DNA of 64,000 bases from Rhynochetos jubatus (taxonomy: Eukaryota; Chordata; Aves; Eurypygiformes; Rhynochetidae): positions 3,478,001 through 3,542,000 of the forward strand of contig CM050668.1 of NCBI GenBank assembly GCA_027574665.1, written 5' to 3'. The first letter of the stretch is position 1. Each line of letters starts with the position of its first letter. The notes beneath the pieces were generated by a model, which ran no database searches, was not told where the DNA came from, and was given only the letters and a program-made list of their open reading frames with translations. Shown here one piece after another: positions 12,936-26,400 of this stretch. The translations under genes were made by a program, and so were the position numbers.

Positions 12936-15900
12936 TCTTTTAAGCAATTCTCTAGTAACAGGTAGTTAGTGGTAACTGCCAGGGCAACGTTCTGTTCCAC
13001 GTTAAAGATATGGACTCTAATACACACTAAGTAAGGGATGATACAAGGTAATATTTCTACTAGTTTTGATTTTATTACACGTGGGTAGAAATAACCTTCT
13101 ACCTCGTAATAAAAAGTAAATATATTTATTATTTCACACAAGCAAAACACACCCCTCTGATCGTCGTTGCTAAAGCACGTGCCAGCTAGTAAGGGATTCA
13201 GTAGGCCAGATTTTGAAGTACAGCTTGCCAATTCCTTTCCCCATATGCTGGTGGTACCCAGTACAATTTAAATGTGCTCTGAAAAAGGCTCTGGCACCAT
13301 GGTGGTTACCAGCTACTGAATACACTCAAATGAAGAAGGAAACTGCTGTGTTATCTTTAGACGGCTCCAAGAGCAACAGGAGCCTACTTGGAAGGCTTAC
13401 TTTAAGCTTCTTCTTTTCTTAACCTCCTTCCTCTTTAGCCCAGCAGCAAGAGCTAACACATCAGGTTTTTAGACCATCTCACCAGTGGTAAATGAAGCCA
13501 CATTTAACAGGTTTAGACAAGGTTATGTGCAGGAAGTGGTGGAAAAAAAAAACCCGCTTGATCTTCAGATCACCAAGACTTCTGAAAAGCAACCACAAGT
13601 ACCCAGAGTTGAGACCATCAGCAAAACAAATGTACACGTCATTAAAAGGCTGCTGCGTAACAGGGAGTATTTTTTTCCCCACCCAAAAGTGAGCTGTGCA
13701 GCAGAATGTTCAGTTTACTAATACAAACACGTTAATATTTACAAGACCATCAAGATTCGTTATATACACTTAAAGCGCTCTGTTGTAATCAACTTGGTTT
13801 AGGATGGTGGTTAATTGGAATGAGACTGATGTTAATGAAGTTCAGCATCACCATGGAAATCAAAGGGTTCACACAGCTTTGAAGTCGTAAGAAAAATAAG
13901 ACCATAAAACCCCCCAAACCTCTTCTCTAAACTATGTGCTAAACCTTATGACTTAAGAGGACTGGAAGCTTTTCAGGGGTAGCAGTGCTTCATTAGCAGC
14001 ATTTCACTCACTTTTGAAAAATAAAGTGTTAGGTGGGGCCGTTTCTTTCTCACTGAAGCTTCACGTCACATTTTCACATCTGATTCCACGCTAGAGTTTG
14101 GGTGCAAACTGGGAGCACGCCTTCACCAGCATCATGACTACTTTTAGTATTTTTGGTCCAACAACAAAACACCGAGTGTTCCTCAGCGCCTCACCGTCCC
14201 CCCAAATCACCGAGACACCCGACAGCGAAGCTGCAAAGCCCTCACGACCCACAGCACGCAGATCACACGCCTTCCTTCCCACGGCAGGATTCCCCATTTA
14301 CAACCCGTAAACCCGCTGTCCAGCTTAACTAGTCCCAGAACTCGGAACCTGTGACCGAGCGAGGAGCTCCTCTTACCCCAGCCCTGCAATGCAGTTGCCC
14401 CACCAGCTCCCTACTGGGCTGGGCTGGGCTGGGAGCGGCGGGGCAGAGCCCGGCCGACGGCAGCGAGCGGGGCTGGGGCGGCCTCCTGCGGCCGCAGGGA
14501 GGAGGACAGGCAGGAACCCCCCACTTCTCACAAGGTTTTGTGGCCTTTGGGGTTTGGGTTTTTGCACACTTTCAGCAAAGCATTTCATCCACCCAGGGAA
14601 ACAACCTATTCTCCCCCCACGCGGGAACTTCCCGGGACAAACCAAGAGATTTCCACCACCAATCTCCATCAACGCAGCAAATGATATCCTCAAAATACAG
14701 GAAAATAACTGCACCTGGAGCTTCCGTGCTTTGGATAAACAGGTTACGTTCCTCTGAATATTCTGCTGGAGCACCAAGTCTTAGTACGGCAGATTTATGA
14801 CAGGTTACACAACCCGAAGTGATCACAGACATACCTTCCGTGTTAAAACCACATGCGAATATTCACTAATGCTTCCCAATTCCCTGTCCTGGTTTACTAA
14901 CCATTTCGAACGTGTAAGAAATAAAACACTGCTCAGAGCAATCTGGTAACGCCTGCCGAAATCCCTAAAAGGTTACTGCATGCTGTTACATACAGAAAAC
15001 CCACCTCACCTCTCCTGGCTAACAGGACGCCTTCAGGCTTTCAAGTTACACCTGACTTCAACGGAAATCCTGCAGGAAAGCTGGAAATTCACCTCTAGCA
15101 CTAGAGGAAACAACCTGCTTACCAGAAAAATAAGATTACCTATCAGAGTGCCCTAGTTATAGCAAACTACCTCCCAACAGGCCAACACATCGCTGTACAG
15201 AAACTTGCTGCAGTGTTCACCTGTTAACGTGAACATACAGGGAGTTTGCTGTCCCCGGCTGAGGGGGAGATACCTGCTGACTGTCACAGGCTTTTCATGC
15301 TCGCTCACAATCTTTCCATGTCTCCTAGCAGTACAAGACTTACTGTGTATGGGCGATAGTTAGAACCAAAGTGTCCTTATGGCATTAGAGAGTGGCATTT
15401 CAGGATAATTTAAGGGCCACTGTAAGGATATTTTTAAAATTAAGTCTAAATTATCAGGTATTTACCATTTCAACGGAGAACAACTATGATTATTAACCAA
15501 GTGAAAAAACATATCAAGCCCTTTTATAATGAAGGCACTCATTTCAATCTCAGGACAGGCCCTCTGCCTCCTTATCACAGTAACCAAACGTTTTCGTGTT
15601 CCCCAATCAATTCAGATACGATACAGATAGGCAGGTTACGAGAGCAACATCTGTGCATGGCTACATTCTGTAATTAAACTGATGAGCCTGATTATAGGTC
15701 AGAGCAGATGCCTGGAAGCAGGCTAGATGAGCTGATTTTGTCAGTGTTTTCAAAAGCTGACCTGTAATCCTAGAAACGTGCACGTACAACCACAGAACAC
15801 TGCCAGAATCGGGCCACCCATCGTTAAATTGCACAAACACCAAACAGTATACTTAAAAAAAGACGACATGTCCCCCCAACCAACAAAGCTGGTATTTATT

Positions 15901-17236
15901 TAGGCATGCATTACTGTGCTTAGGAATTAAGCATCGCGATTTCTAAAAATCAGTACTTAGAAAGCAGCTCTGATGCAGACAGCCATTTTCACACTGAAGC
16001 GCAAAGCTAAGGCCAATGCTCTCACACTTACACAACTACTTCTGAGCATGGCTACCCAAAACACTAGCACGCGTAATACTTCTCCAAGTATTATTGAAAT
16101 AAGAAGCATTTCTTGGTTCATGTCACCTCGCTGTTTCCACCCATACAGAACTACAGACTCTGTTGTAAGTTAAAGGTGCTACAATCCTAGACAGCTGGAC
16201 AGCATCTGCTAGTGCTTTACACTGAAAGATGATAGCAAACACATACACACAGAACCGGCTCTCCCGGCGTGCTGTTATAGTCAGACACTTGGGATCTTCA
16301 TCCTTGTTTCCTCCCCGACCATAATTACACCAGACCCATCTACTGTATACAGAAAAATTTAAGATAAGGGTTTACTATAAACACATACTAAAATGTAATT
16401 TAGTGTCTAATTCGTACGCCTTCCCACTCCCCTCTGATCTTAAGTTTTGACTGTTTGAATGTTGAGGTGCGCAGGCAGGCTGCTTGCTTTGAAGCATGCA
16501 GCGCCTGCTCTGCAGACAGACCTGGCTGGAAGCAGTGAAGTAACAGCACACACTGCATTGCTGAACCAACAGAATTCTCTAGCGTTGTCTAGCATCGCAT
16601 ACAGAGACCCCCTCTGATCAAGCTTGTCTTGATCAGACTGCTTCTGTCTTAAAATAAATTATAGAAGAATCAAATTGGAACTGACTTTAACAGTTTTACT
16701 TAAAAGTTCATTTGCACATGGAGAAGGCATCCGTACTGACCCAAGGGAGTTAATTTTGGTAAAAACTGACTGCCTTTACGTCTACACTTCACAGGCTAAA
16801 CTGTCTGGTAGCCACGCAGTCTGCTTTCTGTTTTCTCCTGTGCGTTGCCTCTCTTTTTCTGCCCTACAAGTTACCTTAAAACTAAAAGCAACACAAGAAA
16901 TGCGTATACCCAGGACACACTTTCAGAAATCCTTTAGTTTCTGCCCACTAGAATGTAACGGGAATAACTGGCATGTCTTGACATCTGCTTAGGAACACTT
17001 GTGACGGGTAAAATAACGTTTATTATCTACAGGTATCTTATCCAGCAACTTTCTGCCTAGTCATCACTACTTGTGAAGTGCACCGTTGCTAAATGAGCTA
17101 TGTACAAATGTAAACTATGTAATTAAAGTTTTAAAATAAATAGAGAACCTTTACATTAGGCAGCAACTTGATAACAAGGTAATAGATTATATCCAATTAC
17201 ATCTTTCAAACAACATGATCTGTGTATGCTGCTCAA
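12936..17236. other. Intergenic YPEL2-GDPD1, no gene seen
   Basis: A/T-rich sequence with only short chance open frames. The right end may include the GDPD1 3' untranslated region, since AATAAA motifs in minus orientation occur near 17021 and 17239. A short GC-rich patch at 14.39-14.51 kb has no exon signature I could recognise. Confidence 0.5.
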
Positions 17237-17242
17237 TTTATT
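17237..17242 (-). terminator. GDPD1: Candidate GDPD1 polyadenylation signal (AATAAA)
   Basis: AATAAA on the minus strand 62 nt past the GDPD1 stop codon. A second copy lies at 17019-17024. Mammalian GDPD1 has a longer 3' untranslated region, so the distal signal, or one still further away, may be the main one. Confidence 0.35.
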
Positions 17243-17303
17243 TTTATGATGAAAATCCTTGGCTCACACTCTATTCCGCAAGAACATCCTTGGTTTTCTT
17301 CCT

Positions 17304-17426
17304 TTACGCTGGATAATTGTGTAAAAACTCCTTAAGTTTTGTTGGATAGTCTGTCATCACTCCAGTTGCTCCCAGATCGAATGCCCTCTTGTATTCTTGT
17401 TCTTCATTCAGTACCCAAATATACAC
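17304..17426 (-). CDS. GDPD1: GDPD1 coding exon 10 (last)
   Basis: Encodes residues 273-312, beginning VYIWVLNEEQEYK and including the GATGVMTDYPTKL block of the barrel C-terminus, then TAA at 17306-17304. Acceptor CACAG precedes it. Phase 0 entry. Confidence 0.96.
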   Translation of the reverse strand: MYIWVLNEEQEYKRAFDLGATGVMTDYPTKLKEFLHNYPA

Positions 17427-20400
17427 CTGTGAGATGGGATAGATGGACAAATTATTGCAGGAAACACTCAAATTTAACAAAAGGTGACTTTTGACCTAAA
17501 TAGTTCCATGTGAGAGATGATGCCGCATATCTTTTAAATGATAAATGATTACACTGTGATGCCAAAGACATGCACATAAACATACCCAGCGCCTCCCCCT
17601 GCCCTCCAAAGGGGGCATTCTGTAGTGATGACTCCAACTCTGTTTCGTTACCTGAACTTCAGGTATTTCCAAAAGTCAAAATATTATTTCGTGAAAAGCC
17701 CACAACACGTGAGCAGTTTGTAGCAGATTTTGGAGGCTTAAGATTGAAGTGTGGGGAAAACCTAATCTTAAAGGGACTTAAAGAGTCTTTTTCCAAGCAT
17801 TCAATTCTTCCTTTGCAGCTACAGAACCGCAAATATAACAGCATAAGCTATTGCTCAGGAAACAAAAGGCTATTTATAATTCAAGCAACACAACACAACA
17901 ACTTGGAGAGAACACAAACCCATCTTAAGCCCATTTACATCTGGTTCAAACTCTCATTAACTTAAATGCACATTTCCTTTAGCGTTGCCACACTGTACCT
18001 GAATGCCCCGAGCAGTGAGGTGGTCAAAAAGTGCTTTCCGCATTAGCAGTCTGCAGAAAGGAGAAAGACATTATTTAAAAACTTGAAATACGGATGGTGT
18101 TCAGTGTCTGGTGATGTTCTGTAATACATTTGCCATAGAGCATTTAGATTCAGTGTTTTCCATAAGAAAGTGATTAGAAACCTAATTATAGAAAACTTCT
18201 AGTCCAAGCAGCTCAGGACTGGTGAACACAGATACCCATAGCTAATGCAAATTTCAGGGTATCTGCATCAACTCTGCTGAAGATCAAATCCAGCAGATGT
18301 CTCCTACATCGCAGAGGTACCCTGCACCATGTCCGATGAATTGATCCCTCTGCTTTCAGAAAAGCTTTTACCCTTCACATCAGAAGACATGAAAACTCCA
18401 CTGACAGCTCAAGAAATCAAACTAACAGATGTCAGACACAGAAGCAAGAGTCAGGCGACACTTACTGCGATCACATTCAACCTCTGAAAGCATATGACTA
18501 AGTTTCCTCTGGAGCTATTGCTAAAATGCAAAGCGTTCCATGGAAGCAGTCTCTCCTCTGACAACACTATGAAACAGTCACAGTCCCTTGAAACGTGAAA
18601 GCCGCACTCTGAACCTACCTGCATGCTAAGTAGCTGAACACACATAACAACAGAAACGACACAGACCGAACTGGAATAATGCTTACTGTTACTGCACCTC
18701 AGTATGTGTCAGCACATGAAAAACTAGAGCATACGGGAACACCTACATCAAGATTTGGATATGATTTATGCTGCACTGACAAAAAAGCTAGAAGAAACCA
18801 AAAAAAAAAAGCAACATTACAAGTCACTATAGCAATAGCTAGTCTCAGTTGCTTGAGCTGAGTGTTTATGTATAGGCAAAATAAATAAAAATTTAATGAG
18901 ATTAAAATCTTACGTATCAGCTAGCCAGATGATAAATTTCTGGCTTCTTGTGATCTTCTGTGGTTCTTTCAGCCTGTTGAGGAAGGGAAAACAAAAAATG
19001 ACCATAGCACATATTAAAATATTATTTGAGATGTTTCAGCAAATGGAACATGAAGAATTAGACTTGCAGTTTCTCGAACGAGAGCAGTAATTTCACTAAG
19101 ACGGTGACTTACAATTGGGCTACACAAGGGAAATGTGCTACATTTCAGAGAAGCAGCAGAGATAGGCATTCAGCAGCATTTTGAGTAATGTACGAGAAAC
19201 AGCAAGCGAAATCTCATATCCATCCTATTACTGACTTGTTTCTTGGCCTTAATCAGACTAATTTGTTCACAAGAAAGGAGGAGACAAGTGCAAGAATTAG
19301 TTACTTGTACAGAACTGCTACGTATTACTAGCTAGGTGGCATCAGCACAAGGTGTGTTGTAAAGGCAGCTGCATGAAAGCGGTATTTAGAGAGCTGTTAA
19401 CAGGAAACACGGATATACACCCCACACTAACAACTGAGGAATCAGAGCTGGCTAGACATGAGTTAAATACAGAGGAGCTGAAGATTTGCACAGCTTTCTC
19501 TTAGGAATACACCGAAGTGCCTAAGCTAACAAAACAGCACCCTCAGCCCGAAGATACTGACTAAACCAATGCTCAAGCTGGCATTATCATTCACTTGTTT
19601 TACTATTTCAGTGCTGCGCCCACGGACGGACTGTAACTCACTTGAGGATGATTGAAGGCATGGGAATTTCCAAAAATTCTTCCTTGAAAGGAATGAACGG
19701 CAGCAGACCAGTGTAGAACAGGCCAAGCAACAGGAGGACACGTTGCAAACAGAAGATGATGGGAATGTCAGCATTCTGCAGGAACCAGGAAAGAAAGATT
19801 CCAAATCATCTCAGTAGATTGTTGAGTCTGTTGCAATTAAATTTACACACCAATGCATGCTTAAAGTTTAGCACTTGCACCTAAAGATTAGGCTGTCAAC
19901 TGTTTATGATTTGCCTGCCACTGAATTCAATTTCCTCTTTCTGGTGGTTCATAATCCAATCAAACGTTTTACACAATTTGAAGGAGCATTGTGACCTGAA
20001 GACAGAGTTTCACAGGTCACAGTACTGTTTTTGTTACCCGCCTTCATCATCTTTCCAGACTGCACGACACGACGCAGCATTTTGTCTTAGACAAGCATTA
20101 CGGCAGGGAACAAGCTGTGCTTTAGCACAGGACTTGTTACAGTTTGACAGCCCATCAACTCACTTCACAACACATTTTTAAAGATGCTGGTTTATGAACC
20201 AAAATATTTGGGCACTGATGCTATGAAAATGAAGAAATATCACTGCTGTTCAGGTAGGAAATGGTGTGTTGTCCTGCACAGACAACAGTATCTGTACTCT
20301 CAACTGGATCCATTTCACTTAGGTGCGCAACTCCCTCGGACTAAGCACAATTTTAATTTGATTCTAAATTGTACAGTTCCTCAGCACAAAAAAGAATAGA

Positions 20401-23400
20401 CTCTGTAGCTGCAAAACAGCTTCATACTCATGTAACTGTCTGTCAACTAGCGGCCACGTCTATTATTTTCATAAAAAGAAACACACAGTAAGCAATCCTT
20501 AGAAAAACGGCTTTTGTGGCAGATGAATGGTGTGCAAAACAGGCTCTTAGAGTTCCTGGCTTAACATCATTACACCTTATATTTTACAGAACAAGAATAA
20601 AACATGATTAAGCTTAATTCCTCCAGTGTTTCACTGCAGAGTATATGGGTGTTAACTGTGTTTGATTTACTCTAACAGTGTGGTAAGTGCAAAATTCCTC
20701 ATTGCATCTACAAGTCTGGCATAGCTGGCTAGATCTTGATTTACAGGGTGCTTTTCTGTACGTTCTGTCACCCCACAGCAACAAGCAGGCAAGAAGAACG
20801 AAGCTTAGCTGGACCCATTCTTACCTCCTTAAGACACTTTGACACCACCTCATAATTGACATTCCCCCACACCGTCAAATGCTCTCGCTTATACTGACTC
20901 ACCAGCTCAGAAACCTGCAATATAAAAAAGCAGAACTCTAACACGTATGCACTGAAAATTATGTGCAGAATTATTTAACTGAAACTTTATTTGCTGCTTT
21001 TCAACTCCAGAAGTCATTACACCAAAGGTAGTTCTGCTGTACACTCTCCCACCTTAAGATGACTGTACTGCTTTGACTGGAAAGAAACAAGTGTTCAGAT
21101 AACAGATAACAGGAAAGAGACCATTATACCTACAAAAAACCTGAGAGAATTTAGGAAAACCAGATGGCTAAGTAGTATCTGATGGGAAGCAGAGTTCCTT
21201 TTCTGTGACGAACGCTTGTCTTTACATGGAGGTGTTTTTAGGCTGCTTTGGTAAGCAACAGGCCGTCAGACCACCCTTCATTCGAAGTGCAAAACAAACA
21301 CGTCTGCAGCAGTGTAGCACCGGTTTCATGTCAAGATGAAGGGTCAGCAAAGAACTGTTTGCTGAGTATCTTGCACAAGATCATTTCTCTGACTCCTATA
21401 CTACCTCATCCATGGAGCAACATCTATTACATGGAGGATGAAGCAGTCCAAGAACACAGATTTTGGTGTCACAAACTGCTAGCAACTCCAAGAAACTTCC
21501 CTTTTGGAATTCCTACATCATTATGTGACAGTCTCAGTTCAGTGTAGATTTTCATGTACCTTTTTGATCAACACATTGTTGTTCACTTTGATGTCAATGT
21601 TGACAGGAGTTTGTGGAAATGCCTCAAACACCTCTTTCAGGAGCGGAATACGGTTGTCTTTTCCCTCGCAGTGGCATTCTGGGAAGACAAGAAAAGTTCT
21701 CACTGCTGTGACCATTTTTAACACACCACAGACAAAAGCTGAGATGTCAGAGCACTTGTTATCTTACAAACACCCCAACCCCAGAGTTCCTAGATTAGCA
21801 CACTTTTAAACTGGACAAAAAATAAATTACTTCACTCGGATAGTTGTAATTAATTATGACAAGCTCACTTCCACAAGGAAAATGCCTTGAGCATATTGCA
21901 CATTTAGGTTTGAATTTCATTAATTTCAGTCATTATTTAGCAACAGTAGGAGTGCAGGCATCGTTAAAATCCTGAAATGGCAAACACAGGCTCAGTTACC
22001 ACACATCGAATGCAATGATATTAACATGAAACTCCAGCCCAAATGAGAAAGTTTTCCTGCTAGGAGAATTTACTGGAGAAGCACAATGAGTGGAGGAACA
22101 GAAGGCAAACCCCAAACTGTATTGTCTGAAACCACTTGTGGCTCTAGGGAATTAACTGAAGGCTCTTGCCACCTCTTTGTATTACTGCACATGAACAAGA
22201 GAGAGAGGTGTGAAAATAGCACCTCATGGATCGCATCTTGGTGCGTTTTAAACATTCTGGCAATTTTCAAGAGAAATGTTTAACACAAAATTTGCTTGCT
22301 GGGCAAAAAAAACGTGGAAAGGCTACACAACATACAAAGCCCCCCAAGCAAACAGATGATATCAGATGACATCTGCTATCATCTCTGGTAGCCTTTTCTA
22401 GGTGGAAGTGCTCTCTCAACTTTAGCCTGTATGCTTTATTCAAATTACAGAACCATAGATTTCACAAGAAAACAGTTAATCCTTTTCTAGGTTTTCCTCT
22501 CTTGCAGCAATATTGGTACTGAGCTTTAAGTTATACATACAGTAACTACTACTCTTTCCATTCACCCTTCTGAAAATGACTGTATTATCTGACATCTCGT
22601 AGTACTTCAATTCAAGCCCAGAGTGCACCAGCACAACAGCATTTGAGTTGTAAAGAAACTCTCTTCTGCCTTCTCTTCGGTTTTTGGAACAGCAAGTTTT
22701 CAAACAGCATCCTCTGAAGATCTCACGAGGGAACTGGAGAGCAGTTGCAAGAAGCAGACGAGCAAATCATTGAAATGTGTATTTGGATAAAGATATCTTA
22801 CATCTTAAACTGAGTCAGTGCCAGCTGGTATGAAAAAATGTATTTTGGTTTCTAAAGCTAGGATTATATTTTCCCTTTAAAACTTCTCTCATCAAGACAC
22901 TGATAGAAGCAAATCCACTTTTCTACTCCCTTGGCCAAAATAAGAAATTACCACACTACAGTAACGGAAAATTAGCTACTGGTACCATAAACTGAAACAG
23001 CGCAAGACAAAAACTTACCTTTCTGAAATGTGACATCCAACTTGCAGAGATATGGTGGAAGTTCCTTGAAAATAAAGGGAAATGGAACGCTAATTGAAAT
23101 GCAGGGATATAATCATGACTCTTCTCAAAGCTGACAAAAAAAATTGTAATTTCATAAGCAATGTAAGATATCTTTAAAGCCAAAAATAGGGTTTTTTTAA
23201 AAAAAAACTTTTTGCCCAGAAAGTGACTGAGAGGTACTGTGTCCATTCCTACTTGAACTGCTTGGCATTCTTAGACTCGTGTTACCTGTAGCCGAGTAAG
23301 GCAAACGTTTCCAGACACCCGTTCAACAATTCTGTGAATTCCACTTCAACATCAGATGGAAAGACAGTTCTGTAAACCAGGCCGTTGAATCCCACCTGCA

Positions 23401-26400
23401 CCGACAGTTTCATCTACCAGTTTTCCCATTGAAAAGCTGGTCATACGAGGAGCAGCCTGTTGACTAAGTCTCCTTTGTCCTGAGTATGGCAAAACAGGCC
23501 CACCTCCAGAAAGCTATTCATCCGACCTACTGTGGGACAGAGTTAATGACGCTCTGGAAATGTGCTGGCTTTTTTCCCTTGACTACACACAGAGCCTAGT
23601 TAACTTTGGCTTTTTTCCGCCCAGTAAGACGAGATGAATCCCCCTCCTTACATTTTGGGTACTAGACAGACACACATCAACTTCCTGCCCACCCCAACCA
23701 CTCTACAATCGCATTTTTAAACATCATCTAGCACTAACGATTTTTCTTCAACTTACAGAGTATTTGAGGTCGGATATGTTGACATCAACTCCTGTTGATC
23801 TCTTCAGGTTCTCATCATGGGACACAACCACTTGCTCATCTTTCGTCAGGTGACAATCCAGCTCCAACATGTCTGTTCCTATATTAACCGCGCTGGAAGC
23901 AAAGAAGTCTGCCTTGAACCACACGTCTTTCATACAGGTCCAAACCTAACACTTATGTGTTATTCAATTAAACTAATCCCAGTGGAGGTACTTTGGATGC
24001 TTTATGACACAATGAATCCTCACAATCCTGATGCAATGCAAGAGGCAAGTAACTCTGCTGCAGTGGGAAAGCTGATGCAAGAATAAACAACGTATCGTGA
24101 ATCAGAGATGGGATTTGAACTCGGGAGCTTTGGCTCCATCTTCCATGGAAATCAAGCAGCGCATCTACTGATTGCAGCCTACCCCCTCAGCACTGAGAAA
24201 CCTCCTTCTAAAGCATTCTTTCAGAATTTTGAGTGTACTGTCTATTAGTACCAGCATAGTTACCACTGGAAGAAATGAGCTCTTCTGGAAAAAAAGTAAT
24301 CAATTTCGTGGCAACCATAAACAACAGACGACAGGGATGTGAAAGCCTTTTTTGTACTTAAGATAATCAGGAATGGATGGATCAGGAAATTAGCAACGTG
24401 GCTTTCAGGTGTTTGGCTTTTTTGGCTAGAAAAATGACATTAAAAAAAATTATTATTATAACAAAAAAGTTTTAATTTAAAAAAATAAACAACTAAAACA
24501 CCCAGTCATATTTTTCAAAGAAGAACAGCTATTCCTGTTCCAATCGGCTGCTTTCAAAAGTTCTAACCCAATCCCAAATCCACTCCCTACAAGCTCAGCT
24601 CACAGGAGGCGTAAAGAAAGCAGAAAGTAGTAATAGTGGATGATGAAAATGATAGGCACAAGAAACCTCCCAGCAGAACAGAGAAACTAAGCTTTATTCC
24701 AGCGAGAAATGAATTGCTCACTTCATAGAGAAAGATGCTCAGGAGGAATCGTTCCAGCAGACAGCTATCAGTCCCAGCCTGAAGTCTGAGCACTTCCTTC
24801 AAAACATCAGGCTGTTCTTTTCACCCACCTATGAACAAGCCTGGCACAGCCCTGAGCACAGCCTACACCAGACCCAAAGCTCTGCGACTTCAGTAACAGA
24901 CTGTTCCTTAAGGAAAGGGCTCTACTCTGCCCAAGTCAGACGTGCCATGAACGCACAATGCAATCAACAAAAATTAGAATATACTCCTCTAAGTGTTTAC
25001 CACAATTGCTGGTCCAGCTGGGATAATGACCGAGAAGGGGGTTGTCGAATTAATACCAAGTTGTTAACTGTTTTCCAGTGCCACTAATTAAGAGTTAGGA
25101 GAGGAACAAAATCCTATTACACGTGGAAGATGTACAGCCTGTGCTGTGTAATGTTTCCTCCTGAGGAAAAGCACCTCCAAACATGCTGCGGGAAACGTGC
25201 CAAATGTGTAGAAGACGTTCCCACCTAGTACCACGTATTACCATGTAACCAGCAAAGTTTATTAGAAATATTACTGCTGAAGAAATTCAGGACTGACGGT
25301 GCATGGGAAAAGGAGAACAACAACTTGCCTTGTTAACGAATTTGAGAACTTGCCAGGCCCTTAGCAGCAGCTTTCTGCTAAATAAGCTTCCTTAAAGTGC
25401 TCCGTTTTTTCCATCTGTCCTGCAGCTCGGCAATAACCCATCAAATCTACATTGCTCCAGAGAAGACTCCAGATGTCTTCCACATTCAGGGGGTGCTGGA
25501 CTCAGACCCAGCCGCCCCAGAACTCAAGTTGTGAAACAGACTTACAAACGAGGATGCTAGAGCTCTTTGCTTGTGTTCAATTCCAACTGCTCTCAAGTGA
25601 AAGGGCACATACCAAGAGATACATAAGGAAAGCCTTACCTTGGAAATTAAATTCCATTAGGCAAAAATGTAGCACAAAGTATAGAGTTTATAAATACTAT
25701 GTTGACCACGTACTTTTATGGCTGTAACTGCAGTGTTTAAAGCTTTCTCTCTAAACCATGTTCATAAAAGAAAAGGAAATGCAATGAGAAAAATACCTGG
25801 AGAGTTTCCTTTAGCAGCTTCCTGTCAAGACAGTGTTCAAGTACATGGCTGTATTAGGGACAACTAAACTCATAATTAAATTCTTATGACATCTATTATG
25901 CCAGATCCCTACATACTTTAAGACACTGCAAGTGTCTCTTTTAGCCTAAAATCAATTATTTCAAAATCTAAAATCACCACAGAAGCATTTAAATACAGTG
26001 CAACATAAGTACAGCTCAAAAAATCTACTAGGTATTTTACCAAGCAAACTCAAAAATACTGCCTCTGCTACAAAAAGTTGGTAGTTGCTTTCCAGAACAT
26101 TTGTAAATTAAGCTAGTATAGAACTTGAAATTACCAGTAAGGCCTCCTCCCCATGCACTTTGTTTATATATCACTAGAATAGTTGCTTCATTATCATGCA
26201 ACAGTATTAAATATTCTCCAATCACTGCTGAAGTGCAAACGGCATAAATAAAACTCTTGGCCTCTCAACACTTAGGTTACTGTCAACAAGGCACAAGACA
26301 AGCACTCTGTTTCAGATTCAACTACAACATTAGGACATGTCAACTACATCAAGGGTCAAACGTTCCTGCTTGTCCAAACCTGCAGAAACAGCTCTTGCGG